From JAXGTD01 sp040775095 (GTDB lineage Bacteria; Pseudomonadota; Gammaproteobacteria; Chromatiales; Chromatiaceae): DNA of 15,296 nt. The stretch is taken from contig JAXGTD010000106.1 in NCBI GenBank assembly GCA_040775095.1, positions 1 through 15,296 of the forward strand, in the 5' to 3' direction. Positions within the stretch are counted from its first letter, which is position 1. Each line of letters opens with the position of its first letter. Both the position numbers and the translations under genes were made by a program. The notes below the pieces were generated by a model, which worked only from the letters and a program-made list of their open reading frames with translations, was not told where the DNA came from and made no database searches. Below, one piece after another: positions 15,174 through 15,296 of this stretch.

Positions 15174-15296
15174 GATGTTTCTCCAGTGGGTTCAAGCGCC
15201 GAGTGTGGGACCCGGCTCCCCGTGCCACGCCAGCGCCGTGGCGTCGGCGGGCCTCTCAAACAGGTCAAATCAAATAACGCCTCCATGACGCGCCAC
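15174..15296 (-). other. Leader region upstream of rplK, no gene seen
   Basis: This 123-base edge segment contains no frame matching the C-terminus of NusG, the expected upstream neighbour, so that gene must end beyond the window. A short stem-loop is present: ACGCCA (15227-15232) and TGGCGT (15239-15244) with a 6-base loop, with an alternative overlapping pairing GCCACG/CGTGGC. No convincing promoter pair was found; a TTGACC in the minus strand has no matching -10 box. The L1 repressor site expected near the rplK start could not be recognised. Confidence 0.5.

Overview
This window is a core housekeeping segment of a GC-rich proteobacterial chromosome. Every gene lies on the minus strand. Read in the direction of transcription (right to left) the order is rplK, rplA, rplJ, rplL, rpoB, rpoC, rpsL, rpsG, fusA and the first 46 codons of tuf. 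This is the fused L11 / L10-rpoBC / str cluster. In E. coli the rpoBC and str parts are separated; in many other gammaproteobacteria they are joined as here. The proteins are closest, by memory of family sequences, to gammaproteobacterial versions. RpoB carries the proteobacterial inserts and RpoC carries the large trigger-loop insert (SI3). A GC-rich gammaproteobacterium, possibly a purple sulfur bacterium of the Chromatiaceae type, is my best guess, but the genus cannot be read from this window.

Right to left: 15296-14044 holds rplK and rplA, which overlap by four bases (ATGA). A 305-base leader (13739-14043) precedes rplJ and contains an L10-type autoregulatory RNA. The rplJ and rplL genes encode the ribosomal stalk. 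A 385-base spacer (12402-12786) between rplL and rpoB starts with a hairpin and a textbook intrinsic terminator, which must act as a partial attenuator because no promoter is evident before rpoB. The rpoB-rpoC spacer (8109-8231) holds a strong hairpin and a four-copy heptamer repeat, followed by a perfect Shine-Dalgarno and a TTG start for rpoC. The rpoC-rpsL spacer (3296-3587) has no recognisable intrinsic terminator but contains the best promoter in the window (TTGACA, 17 bases, TATACT) for the str genes. Then come rpsL, rpsG, fusA and tuf.

The genes make the translation and transcription machinery: ribosomal stalk and stalk base (L11, L10, L7/L12), L1, small-subunit proteins S12 and S7, elongation factors G and Tu, and the two large RNA polymerase subunits. 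Shared transcription, attenuation and leader-RNA feedback would balance their output.

I found no mobile element, CRISPR array, tRNA, defence system or other unknown multi-gene system. The most unusual item is inside rpoC: the protein is exactly 99 residues longer than the E. coli subunit, and the whole excess lies at one point (residues about 699-816), just after the secondary-channel rim helices where DksA, Gre factors and ppGpp site 2 act. Smaller oddities are a 22-residue insert in RpoB, the structured and repetitive rpoB-rpoC spacer, and several unassigned hairpins in leaders.
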